Assembly: GCF_000145215.1 (NCBI RefSeq)
Contig: NC_014392.1
Span: forward strand, 1,062,001 to 1,126,000
Direction of reading: 5' to 3'
DNA from: Caldicellulosiruptor obsidiansis OB47
GTDB lineage: Bacteria > Bacillota > Thermoanaerobacteria > Caldicellulosiruptorales > Caldicellulosiruptoraceae
DNA: 64,000 nucleotides
A program made the translations under genes and the position numbers. Every line of letters begins with the position of its first letter. Within the stretch, counting starts at the first letter, position 1. The notes beneath the pieces are model-generated. The model saw only the letters and a list, made by a program, of their open reading frames with translations, ran no database searches and was not told the DNA's origin. Shown here one piece after another: positions 34,230-41,495 of the stretch.

Positions 34230-35588
34230 GTGAAGATAAGCAAATCCATAAAAGAAGCAATATTAAATGGAGCAAAAATTGTCAAGGAACATTTCAGTGG
34301 GGAAGATGTTTATAGTGCTTTGCCCGAATCAGACAGGTTTGAAATTGAGTTTTGCATAGAAATAGAAAAAAGTGGTTATTTCAATCTATATTTGAATTAT
34401 AAAATAGAAAAGTACACAAAAGCTGTCTATCTTGTAGATATAGATGGATTATGTCATGGCGATATTAGATTGCATACTGAATTGGATGAAGTTTCAAAAA
34501 TGAAGATTGGAAGAACCTTCTTAGAAAAAGGTCCGAAAAGAATCAAAATTTATGGTGGCTGGGGAGTAGCTCGCATATATGCAATTGAACTTGAAGAAGA
34601 TAAGTTGCAAAATTACAGTGCTCCTTCATTTGATCTTTCAAACAAAAATGCATCTGATAAATGCAAAAAATTGATGGAATATTTTTCAAAAATTTATGAC
34701 AAAGCAATTGTTGCAGGCCAGCACACAAACACAGCAGCAGGACCAGAAATTGCATATTTAGAATATCAAACAGGCAAAAAACCAGCTCTTCGTGGTTTTG
34801 ATTTTCTAAGCTATACAAGACACACCATTACTAATAATATGACCTACGATGCAATGTTTGAAGTAATTTTAAATAAAGGCTCTGTTGAAGAAGCAATTAA
34901 ATGGCATAAGGAGTTAGGAGGAATTGTGACATTTTGCTGGCATTGGTTTTCTCCAATAGGAGGCAATGATAAGACTTTTTATACAAAAAACACCGATTTT
35001 GATATTGAGGTTGGTCTTTGCCCTAATACTGAAGAAAACAAGCTGCTAATGGAGGATATATATGAAATTGGCAAGTGGCTAAAAATCATGGCAGATGCAG
35101 ATGTGCCTGTTATTTTCAGACCTCTTCATGAAGCAGATGGCAGGTGGTTTTGGTGGGGAGCAAAAGGGTTTAATGCTTACAAAAGGCTTTACTATCTTTT
35201 ATATGATGTATACACTAATTACTTTAAGCTAAACAATCTTATATGGGTTTGGAATGCACCACATCCTGATTGGAGAATAGAAAAGGACTACTATGATATT
35301 GCAGGGGTTGATTTTTATGCCCCACCCCAAAACTATGGTCCTATTTCATTTTGGTATGATTATGTTTATGAGCTGACAGAAGCTAAAAAACCCATAGCTT
35401 TGACAGAAAACGGGCCAATCCCTGACCCTGAGGTCCTACAAAATACAAAAACTTATTGGCTTTGGTTTATGCCTTGGTGGGGTGGATTTACGGCTGATGG
35501 CAAGATAAATTCGTTTGAACATCTAAGAAAGGTTTATACCCACCCTTACGTAATAACACTTGATAAATTTGACTTATTTAGAAGATGA
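34230..35588 (+). CDS. GH26 beta-mannanase-like enzyme, cytoplasmic
   Basis: A 452-residue protein with an N-terminal CBM35-like beta-sandwich (about 1-125, ending GWGVARIYAIELEE) and a C-terminal GH26 catalytic barrel. The acid/base pair is H300-E301 in FRPLHEADGRWFWWG, and the probable nucleophile is E393 in IALTENGPIP. WHWF and VWNAPHPDW are typical GH26 aromatic loops. There is no signal peptide, so it acts on imported mannan oligosaccharides. It starts with GTG behind AAAGGAGGGC, with an AT-rich upstream region that contains a TAGTTT/AAACTA inverted repeat near 34144-34175. Its convergent neighbour is a GH28 enzyme. Confidence 0.88.
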   Translation: MKISKSIKEAILNGAKIVKEHFSGEDVYSALPESDRFEIEFCIEIEKSGYFNLYLNYKIEKYTKAVYLVDIDGLCHGDIRLHTELDEVSKMKIGRTFLEKGPKRIKIYGGWGVARIYAIELEEDKLQNYSAPSFDLSNKNASDKCKKLMEYFSKIYDKAIVAGQHTNTAAGPEIAYLEYQTGKKPALRGFDFLSYTRHTITNNMTYDAMFEVILNKGSVEEAIKWHKELGGIVTFCWHWFSPIGGNDKTFYTKNTDFDIEVGLCPNTEENKLLMEDIYEIGKWLKIMADADVPVIFRPLHEADGRWFWWGAKGFNAYKRLYYLLYDVYTNYFKLNNLIWVWNAPHPDWRIEKDYYDIAGVDFYAPPQNYGPISFWYDYVYELTEAKKPIALTENGPIPDPEVLQNTKTYWLWFMPWWGGFTADGKINSFEHLRKVYTHPYVITLDKFDLFRR

Positions 35589-35602
35589 AAAAAATAAAAA
35601 TT

Positions 35603-35660
35603 CAAGGCTGCCATTTGAAAAAGGTCATTTTATATGTTCTGAAGTGAACTGGCAGCCTTG
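35603..35660. terminator. Bidirectional terminator between GH26 and GH28
   Basis: Perfect 11-bp arms (caaggctgcca, tggcagccttg) with a 36-nt loop. Confidence 0.7.
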
Positions 35661-35696
35661 GAATTTTGTTGTAACTGGGATTTTAAACTTTTGACC

Positions 35697-37028
35697 TTAA
35701 GTAGCTACTTTTCTAATACTAGAAAAGAAGGAGTTATTTACATTTTGAAAAATTCCCTCTATGTCAAAATCAGTTTTTAAGCTTTGTAAATTATATCCAT
35801 AGTTTATATCTTGAAGTTTAAGACTGAAAACATCTTTTGCAAAAATCCATGGAATTTTATTCATGTAATCAGGGAAAGGTGAACATTGACTTGGGAGAAT
35901 ATCAATTCTTTTGCCAAATAGCGGTCTGTTTTTGCCAAAGCTGAGGTATATATCAATATTTTTAAGCGAAATATTTCGGATATTATTATCTTTGCCATAG
36001 ATTAAGATCCCATTTTCTGAGTAAGCTTTTACATTTGAAATAGAAATATCTTCAATAAAATTACCGTCTTCAGGGGAAACAATTACAATTGGTTCACCTT
36101 TTCCCCACCATGTACCAGCAAATATTTTTGTTGTCATGATAACATTTGAAATTGTGACTGATTTGACATACCCATTTTTGCCGTTTGCGAATATTGCAAT
36201 TCCTCTGTTTGAATTTAGGATGATAAGATTAGAAACAACCACATTCTTTACTTTGCTATCTAAATGTCCCATTCTCACAGCTGCTGAGCGTGTTTGCATA
36301 ATACAGTTTGACACAATTATATTTTCACATGGTTTGTCCCAGTTTGTAATGCCAGATATAGCAACACAGTCATCACCGCATGTAAAGAAGCTATCTGTGA
36401 GTATTACATTTTCGCATGAGCAAAGATGTATACCGTCGCTGTTTGGGACTCTGAGGTTGTTCATAATCCTTATGTTGTGTACCTTGATGTATTTCGATGA
36501 ATGGATGCATACTGTCCAGCAAGGTGAGTCAATAATAGAGACACCACTCAGGCTAATGTTTTCACAGTTATAAAAGAATATGGGTTGATTTGGTCTACAA
36601 ATTGGCTTACATTCTGTCTCTTCAAACTGCTCTTTGTCAAGTTGAGATAGCTCTTCAAACTGATTAAATGCTCTTGAAAAATCCATAAAACTGCTTCCAG
36701 AAAGGTCAATTGTACCTTTTCCCTCAACTGCTATGTCCTTTTCATTCATCGCATACAAAAAGGAAGTAACCTCTCCCCATTCGTTATGGTAATAACCAAT
36801 TTGGTAGTAATCTTCAATATTGTTGGTTGCTTTGATTACAGCACCTTCTTCTAAATATAGGGTTACATTAGATTTTAACCTTATAGGACGACTCAAGTAA
36901 ATTCCAGCAGGTATAACTACAACTCCACCACCATTTTCAAAACAGATGTCAATAGCCTTTTGTATTGCCTCTGTACTGAAACTTACACCATCTGGTTTTG
37001 CTCCAAAGTCAGTTACAATTATTCTCAA
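35697..37028 (-). CDS. GH28 polygalacturonase-like enzyme, cytoplasmic
   Basis: A 443-residue right-handed beta-helix enzyme of family GH28, which hydrolyses galacturonan or related polymers. It opens DFGAKPDGVSFSTEAIQKAID and IPAGIYLSRPIRLKSNV, standard for the family. Catalytic motifs: NSDG at 196-199 (D198), GDD at 218-220, GH at 254-255, and NRG at 274-276 where classical enzymes have RIK, so the last motif is altered. The TTG at 37026-37028 is used because AGGAGGT precedes it at proper spacing; an upstream ATG gives a non-family extension. No signal peptide; probably acts on imported pectic oligomers. Confidence 0.9.
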   Translation of the reverse strand: MRIIVTDFGAKPDGVSFSTEAIQKAIDICFENGGGVVVIPAGIYLSRPIRLKSNVTLYLEEGAVIKATNNIEDYYQIGYYHNEWGEVTSFLYAMNEKDIAVEGKGTIDLSGSSFMDFSRAFNQFEELSQLDKEQFEETECKPICRPNQPIFFYNCENISLSGVSIIDSPCWTVCIHSSKYIKVHNIRIMNNLRVPNSDGIHLCSCENVILTDSFFTCGDDCVAISGITNWDKPCENIIVSNCIMQTRSAAVRMGHLDSKVKNVVVSNLIILNSNRGIAIFANGKNGYVKSVTISNVIMTTKIFAGTWWGKGEPIVIVSPEDGNFIEDISISNVKAYSENGILIYGKDNNIRNISLKNIDIYLSFGKNRPLFGKRIDILPSQCSPFPDYMNKIPWIFAKDVFSLKLQDINYGYNLQSLKTDFDIEGIFQNVNNSFFSSIRKVAT

Positions 37029-37169
37029 GAGTTTACCTCCTATTACTTTAGGTTCATACATTTAAAATAACCTAAAAAATCACTAAAATCCTCTCAATAA
37101 TTTTGAGAAAATGTTAGATTTTGATGGTTGCAAATAACAGTGATTGAATATATTGTAATAAACGAAAAA

Positions 37170-37188
37170 GAAGGGCATAAAGCCCTCC
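37170..37188 (-). terminator. Weak terminator of the nitroreductase gene
   Basis: A short gaagggc/gccctcc stem with a 5-nt loop and a CTTCTTTTT tail on the minus strand, 30 bases after the nitroreductase stop. Confidence 0.4.
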
Positions 37189-37218
37189 TTGCAATCCCTG
37201 TAGGGTTTGAGGAAAAAC

Positions 37219-37794
37219 TTACTTTATCCACTCAACCACATTCCAGTTTCTTTCAGGTACTGTTTGAGGATAATTTTCAGTGTATCCTAAAGCAATTGCC
37301 CACAAAGGTTTGTATCCCTCAGGGATTTTGAGAAGTTTTATATAATCTTGTGCTTTTGGACTTGAAAAAAGTATCCCGACAAATCCTATCCAGCACGTTG
37401 CCAAACCGAGAGATTTTGCAGCAAGAAGGATGTTTTGGGTTGCAGCTGCACAGTCAACCTGGGCAGATTGACTATTTTCTTTTCCTGAAACGATTATAGC
37501 TATTGGAGCGTTGTGGAAAACGTTAAAATCTTCTTTTGATGCGAATTTTTTTAAGTTTTCATCAGAAGACTGGAGCATAATGTTTCTTATTTCTTGATTT
37601 ATTTTGCTTAAAATATCAAGGTTTTGAACCACTGTAAAAAACCATGGCTGACCGTTTACAGCAGATGGAGCAAAGATTGCAGCTTCAAGTAAAAGTTTTA
37701 TCTTTTCCTCTTCAACTTGAGTAGGTAAAAAACTTCTTACACTTCGACGCTCTTTAATTGCTTTTATTACTTCATTTTCAAAAACACTGCTCAT
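37219..37794 (-). CDS. Nitroreductase-family flavoprotein
   Basis: A 191-residue FMN-binding nitroreductase. It opens AIKERRSVRSFLPTQVEEEK, the phosphate-binding Arg-Arg-Ser-x-Arg of the family, followed by AAIFAPSAVNGQPWFFTVVQ. The C-terminal half has NILLAAKSLGLATCWIG and KIPEGYKPLWAIALGYT. Such enzymes reduce nitro-aromatics or quinones with NAD(P)H; the physiological substrate is unknown. It lies 38 bases downstream of the 571-residue gene on the same strand and may share its transcript. Confidence 0.9.
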   Translation of the reverse strand: MSSVFENEVIKAIKERRSVRSFLPTQVEEEKIKLLLEAAIFAPSAVNGQPWFFTVVQNLDILSKINQEIRNIMLQSSDENLKKFASKEDFNVFHNAPIAIIVSGKENSQSAQVDCAAATQNILLAAKSLGLATCWIGFVGILFSSPKAQDYIKLLKIPEGYKPLWAIALGYTENYPQTVPERNWNVVEWIK

Positions 37795-37832
37795 TTTGCA
37801 AGCACTCTCCCTTCAAAAGAGTTTCAAAAAAT

Positions 37833-39548
37833 TTAGTTTTCTAATTTCAAGACTCTAAAACTTGTTGGTTCTAACTTGATTTCATAGATATTTTCATTTT
37901 CTGATATTATAGAAACTTTAAGATCAGAAGCTTTTAAAGGATCAATAAGTTTTTTGTTTTTGTTCTTAATGTGTAAGTTTACCTTAGTTCTGTAAGGCAA
38001 GAAGGACTCTATTATGAAAGCGCCATTGCTGTATGCAAAAATGCCTATCTTTTCGCCAGCTTCAATGTAGAAATCAAAATTTTTCATAAATACCTTTCGA
38101 ATTTCTGTCAATACCTCAGGTGGCCAGTTGTAAATGTCAGAATAATTTTCGGGTGTAGTCAAAGTATAAACAGTCCCTCTGCCATAAAAGTCTTTCATCA
38201 GGACAGGAAAGTTGTTTTCGCCTGAGATTGCGACAATCTCCTGCCATGACGCATTTGTCCTGTGTTCTAAAACAGGAATTAGCATTTCTTTTTTACCATA
38301 TACATACTTTGAAAATGAACACACTTCTGTTTTAATGGCAAATAAGTTTGTAAAAACCTTTTTGTCTGTCACTCTCACAGAAGTTAAATCTTCAATTCCT
38401 CTTCCTTGCATGGCTTTTAAAAAACCAGAGGTCATTATTACGTCTTTTCCGGCTAAGAGATGATTTTTAAGCTTCTGCAGGATATCTTTGTCATTTGCAC
38501 AGTCTGCTGTAATAAAAACAATATTACTGTTTTCAGGAAAATGTGGTGTAAGTTCAAAGGGTATTCCAACCATTCCTAAGTAGTCATAGATATGGTCTTC
38601 ACCGTATGAATTAAATGGATGGTAAACAGGAATTCCTATAGGATTTTCAATATGTTTACAAATTTCATCAAGATGTTGAAGCTGCAGCCCAAGTGCTGGG
38701 ACAAATACAGAGTTTCTCAGATGTGAGAAGTCAAACAAGGTGATTTCTTTAGCTTTGGCAAATACAGTTAAATTTGCTTGTTCAAGGTAGCTACCAATAT
38801 TGTATATGCAATCTAAAGCGTCAAACCAGCCACCAAGATTTTTACCAGGTTTTAGATTTTCAAACCATCTCAAAAGTGAATAGCTTGCATACCTTGGAAG
38901 ATGCTGCTGAGTGTGTACAGGGTCGCGAGTTTCTGTACCTGTGTAGACATAGTCAAATAGTTCTACCTGAGTTTGAGGGTTGTAACCTGTTTCTTGATAC
39001 GACTCTATCCAATTTGGATATTTGATTATTAATTTTACATTTGGATTGACACTTTTTGCGGGTTTTATTATATACTCACTTGAAACTTTTGTCATTAAGT
39101 TTAACCTAAATTCACTCCAGCTAAGATTTCCTTTTGCTCTAATGCAAGATGGGCATGTGCAAGCAGTGAAGAAAAAGTCGTCTAAAATAATTTCATCAAA
39201 CAAAGAAGCTGTATATTGAACAATTTCTTTTAGCTTTTCTAAATGCTTCTGGTTTGTATAGCAAAAGGTGTTAAAGATTCTATAATAATCAAGTTCCTCA
39301 TTTCCAAATACCACAGTTGCAGTAATACCACCAGAAGTTTTGATGTTTTGTTCTTCAAAAAACTCCTTTATTTTGAGCATCTTTTCTTTTGAGAGGGTAT
39401 TTGCACCTCTGTGCATTTCAAGGTATACCTTAGAGATGTCTAAATATCTTTGGAAGAATTCCAAATCTTTTTTAAACGCCTCAAACTCTACATTTTTCAA
39501 AAATCCAGCAGGACAGTATATTGCCAGTTTAAAGTTTTCGTATGCCAT
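37833..39548 (-). CDS. Unassigned TIM-barrel/glycosidase-like protein (571 aa)
   Basis: I do not recognise a named family. The layout resembles GH42-type enzymes: an N-terminal region with barrel-like strand/helix alternation (about 1-300), a middle alpha/beta domain (about 305-430), and a C-terminal beta-rich domain (about 490-571). Strand ends rich in polar residues include YLEMHRGAN, EIILDDFFFTACTCPSC and YVYTGTETRD. The middle domain with VFITADCANDKDILQKLKNHLLAGKDVIMTSGF looks like a class I glutaminase-like fold. ILDDFFF is a candidate catalytic loop, and three cysteines are clustered there. The ATG follows AAGGAAGG. It lies beside GH28 and GH26 genes, so polysaccharide breakdown is the best guess. 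Confidence 0.75.
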   Translation of the reverse strand: MAYENFKLAIYCPAGFLKNVEFEAFKKDLEFFQRYLDISKVYLEMHRGANTLSKEKMLKIKEFFEEQNIKTSGGITATVVFGNEELDYYRIFNTFCYTNQKHLEKLKEIVQYTASLFDEIILDDFFFTACTCPSCIRAKGNLSWSEFRLNLMTKVSSEYIIKPAKSVNPNVKLIIKYPNWIESYQETGYNPQTQVELFDYVYTGTETRDPVHTQQHLPRYASYSLLRWFENLKPGKNLGGWFDALDCIYNIGSYLEQANLTVFAKAKEITLFDFSHLRNSVFVPALGLQLQHLDEICKHIENPIGIPVYHPFNSYGEDHIYDYLGMVGIPFELTPHFPENSNIVFITADCANDKDILQKLKNHLLAGKDVIMTSGFLKAMQGRGIEDLTSVRVTDKKVFTNLFAIKTEVCSFSKYVYGKKEMLIPVLEHRTNASWQEIVAISGENNFPVLMKDFYGRGTVYTLTTPENYSDIYNWPPEVLTEIRKVFMKNFDFYIEAGEKIGIFAYSNGAFIIESFLPYRTKVNLHIKNKNKKLIDPLKASDLKVSIISENENIYEIKLEPTSFRVLKLEN

Positions 39549-39709
39549 TTGTCAAAACCTTCCTTTCAATGTTCGAGTGAATCGATTACAAGAAATATTA
39601 TACTACTTGAGATTCTTATTACAACCCTTTTGAATAAAATGAAAAGTAACATAATGCTGTATGGTATAATAATTCTCAAAATTTATCTTAAAGACCAGGT
39701 AGTTTTGAG

Positions 39710-39877
39710 ATGAAGCTATATCAGGTAGATGCATTTACAGATAAGTTATTTCAGGATAACCCAGGGGAGGTTTGTATATTAGAAGATTCATCAGATGAAG
39801 AAACAATGCAAAATATTGCAATGGAGATGAACTTGTCTGAAGCGGCAAGGCAATTACCTTTTTCAAAACAGAAATAA
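39710..39877 (+). pseudogene. phzF-family isomerase, 5' remnant
   Basis: A 55-codon frame beginning MKLYQVDAFTDKLFQDNPGE, the diagnostic PhzF opening, and continuing to NIAMEMNLSEAA. Full PhzF-like epimerases have about 260-300 residues. Here the frame breaks after MNLSEA, where family members read MNLSETAF, and it ends within 12 codons at a terminator. A TATAAT-like box near 39665 is a possible old promoter. This is a decayed gene start, not a functional protein. Confidence 0.75.
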
Positions 39878-39878
39878 A

Positions 39879-39909
39879 GGACTGCCCATAGCATCAGTTC
39901 AGGCAGTCC
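39879..39909 (-). terminator. Terminator of the CopZ-like gene
   Basis: Arms ggactgcc (39879-39886) and ggcagtcc (39902-39909) with a 15-nt loop and a T-rich tail on the minus strand. Confidence 0.75.
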
Positions 39910-40394
39910 CTGGTCTCTTTTCTAATTTTTACAGCTTTCTCAAATGCTTCTTTTACAATATCTGCACAGCACTTTCCAGTAGGGTTATTTATCTCGCATT
40001 TACAATCTTTCATTGCACCTGTAATTTTACATACTTCACTGAGAGTTTTTGCTCCTTTTTTCAAAACTGCTTCCATTATGTCATCTTCTGTAACCTTGCC
40101 GCAATAGCACACGTACTTAGGATTTGCATCTTTTTTAAGCCAAATAGGTACCTTTAGCTGCTGCTTGTAAAAGAGTTTTTCGCCTTGGTAATATCCCACA
40201 TCACACTCTGGGTTTGTACACAAGAAATAGTCATTGCTTCCTACTTGAGATAAATACTCATCTAAAACTATATGCTTTACAGTGAAATTCTTAACAAGCA
40301 TTCCTTGGTGCTTGCAAATAGGGCAGGTTTGAGAGGAAGCTTTAATATAGCTGCTTTCACAGCATGAGCAGCTTGAAGTTGTACAGCAGTCCAT
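39894..40394 (-). CDS. CopZ-like Zn/[2Fe-2S] protein with BFD domain
   Basis: A 166-residue cysteine-rich protein. The N-terminus (MDCCTTSSCSCCESSYI) has five cysteines, followed by a zinc-ribbon-like unit CPICKHQG ... CTNPECDVGYYQGE. The C-terminal half is a Fer2_BFD domain: VCYCGKVTEDDIMEAVLKKG, ACK-type CKITGAMKDCKCEINNPTGKCC. This matches the N-terminal metal domain of Archaeoglobus CopZ, which binds zinc and a [2Fe-2S] cluster, but the copper-binding HMA domain is absent. It probably handles electrons or metal. It follows a flavin reductase by 5 bases. Confidence 0.82.
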   Translation of the reverse strand: MDCCTTSSCSCCESSYIKASSQTCPICKHQGMLVKNFTVKHIVLDEYLSQVGSNDYFLCTNPECDVGYYQGEKLFYKQQLKVPIWLKKDANPKYVCYCGKVTEDDIMEAVLKKGAKTLSEVCKITGAMKDCKCEINNPTGKCCADIVKEAFEKAVKIRKETRDCLN

Positions 40395-40398
40395 ATTT

Positions 40399-40911
40399 TT
40401 ACTCCTCCTTCTTTAGCACTTTGAGAATTTCACCTATAAACATTCTATGATAATCTTTTGCAGGATAAAAATTGTCAATGCTTTTATCCAGAAAATTCTC
40501 AGGGATTATATCTTGAAAATAAATCTTTTTGCAAATCAAAACAAGATTAGCTTGCTCAAAAAACACTGTCTTGAACTCTTCATCTTCTTTGGGAGTAAGT
40601 CTTGCCATCTCAACCTTGTTAACATTTTTACCAGAGTATTTGCCGCAGATTTCAAGAGCTGACCTATACTCCATGCCGAAAAATGAGAGTGTAAAAAATT
40701 CATTTTCTTCAACAAACTTTCTTGTAAACCTCTGAGGTCTTATTACACAAGAAACAACAGGCCTTTCCCAAATATAGCCCAGGCTTCCCCAGCTTGCAGT
40801 CATTGTGTTAAAGGAATTGATATTTCCTGCTGTAATAAGCATCCAATCTCGTCCAATTAAGGTAAAAGGGTTAAACTTGAGTTCTTCAATTTTGATTGTT
40901 TTGTGTATCAT
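40399..40911 (-). CDS. Flavin reductase-like FMN-binding protein
   Basis: A 170-residue protein of the flavin reductase-like family (FMN-binding split barrel). Family hallmarks are the FTLIGRDWMLITAG opening, FNTMTASWGSLGYIWERPV, and SCVIRPQRFTRKFVEENEFF and FTLSFFG. Members bind FMN and pass electrons from NAD(P)H or ferredoxin. The ATG at 40909-40911 follows GAGGTG at good spacing, so a GTG 12 bases earlier is rejected. It is followed after 5 bases by the CopZ-like [2Fe-2S] protein, an apparent electron-transfer pair. Confidence 0.88.
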   Translation of the reverse strand: MIHKTIKIEELKFNPFTLIGRDWMLITAGNINSFNTMTASWGSLGYIWERPVVSCVIRPQRFTRKFVEENEFFTLSFFGMEYRSALEICGKYSGKNVNKVEMARLTPKEDEEFKTVFFEQANLVLICKKIYFQDIIPENFLDKSIDNFYPAKDYHRMFIGEILKVLKKEE

Positions 40912-41128
40912 TAAAGAAATCACCTCGTTAAAAATTTTAAGCTTCTTAGAGCTTGCATTATTATCTTAAATTAAAATATACGACAATAAATTTTAATTTT
41001 CAAATCATTTTGGTTGAAAAATTTAACACATAAAGATGTTCCTAAATTTAAAGACTATAAGAATAAACTTTTAGACAGAAATAAGCTGGTTGAATGTTTG
41101 TAGTTAAGAGTGGCTTCAAATATTCTTC
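40912..41128. other. Noncoding gap upstream of the feo promoter
   Basis: AT-rich sequence between the divergent flavin reductase and Feo operons. I see no gene, repeat or folded RNA in it. The Feo promoter and Fur box follow at 41129-41181. Confidence 0.5.
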
Positions 41129-41157
41129 TTGACCCAGAAAGAAAAATCTGTTATTAT
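41129..41157 (+). promoter_or_regulatory. SigA-type promoter of the feo operon
   Basis: TTGACC (41129-41134) and TATTAT (41152-41157) with a 17-nt spacer. The Fur box lies two bases downstream, over the expected transcription start. Confidence 0.65.
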
Positions 41158-41158
41158 A

Positions 41159-41181
41159 TAATTGAAAATGATTTTCAATTA
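41159..41181. promoter_or_regulatory. Fur box
   Basis: A perfect 23-bp palindrome containing TGAAAATGATTTTCA, the classical 7-1-7 Fur box. Its place at the transcription start means iron-loaded Fur would block feo expression. The fur gene itself is the fourth gene of the same cluster. Confidence 0.9.
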
Positions 41182-41256
41182 ACACAAAATATCAATTACA
41201 AGTTGTTTTCAAAAAACAGGTAGTTTTATATGAAATAACATGAGAGGTGATCAGCT

Positions 41257-41478
41257 TTGACGCTTGATATGATTTCAAAAGGTCAAGAAGTTGTGATAAA
41301 GAGTATAAAGAGCAAAAATGCACGCGTGTATGCTTTGAGATTTGGTATAAATGAAGGAAGCAAAGTAAAATGTGTAGCTAAAATAAATAATGGTCCCATT
41401 ATTCTCAGGAAAAATCACCAAGAGATTGCAATAGGAAACGGTCTTGCTAAGCAAATTGAAGTTGAGACTCAAAAGTAG
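41257..41478 (+). CDS. feoA: FeoA domain protein
   Basis: A 73-residue SH3-like FeoA protein, the small cytoplasmic accessory of ferrous iron uptake. It begins MTLDMISKGQEVVIKSIKSK and has the family glycine turn FGINEGSKVKCVAKINNGPI and the closing IAIGNGLAKQIEVE. The TTG start follows GAGAGGTGAT. It is 17 bases upstream of feoB and lies behind a Fur-controlled promoter. Confidence 0.92.
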   Translation: MTLDMISKGQEVVIKSIKSKNARVYALRFGINEGSKVKCVAKINNGPIILRKNHQEIAIGNGLAKQIEVETQK

Positions 41479-41495
41479 AAAGGGGTTAGATAGAT

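Noticed and set aside
37128..37331. 67-codon plus-strand frame between GH28 and nitroreductase
   Set aside because: It overlaps the nitroreductase 3' end antisense and lacks a ribosome-binding site.
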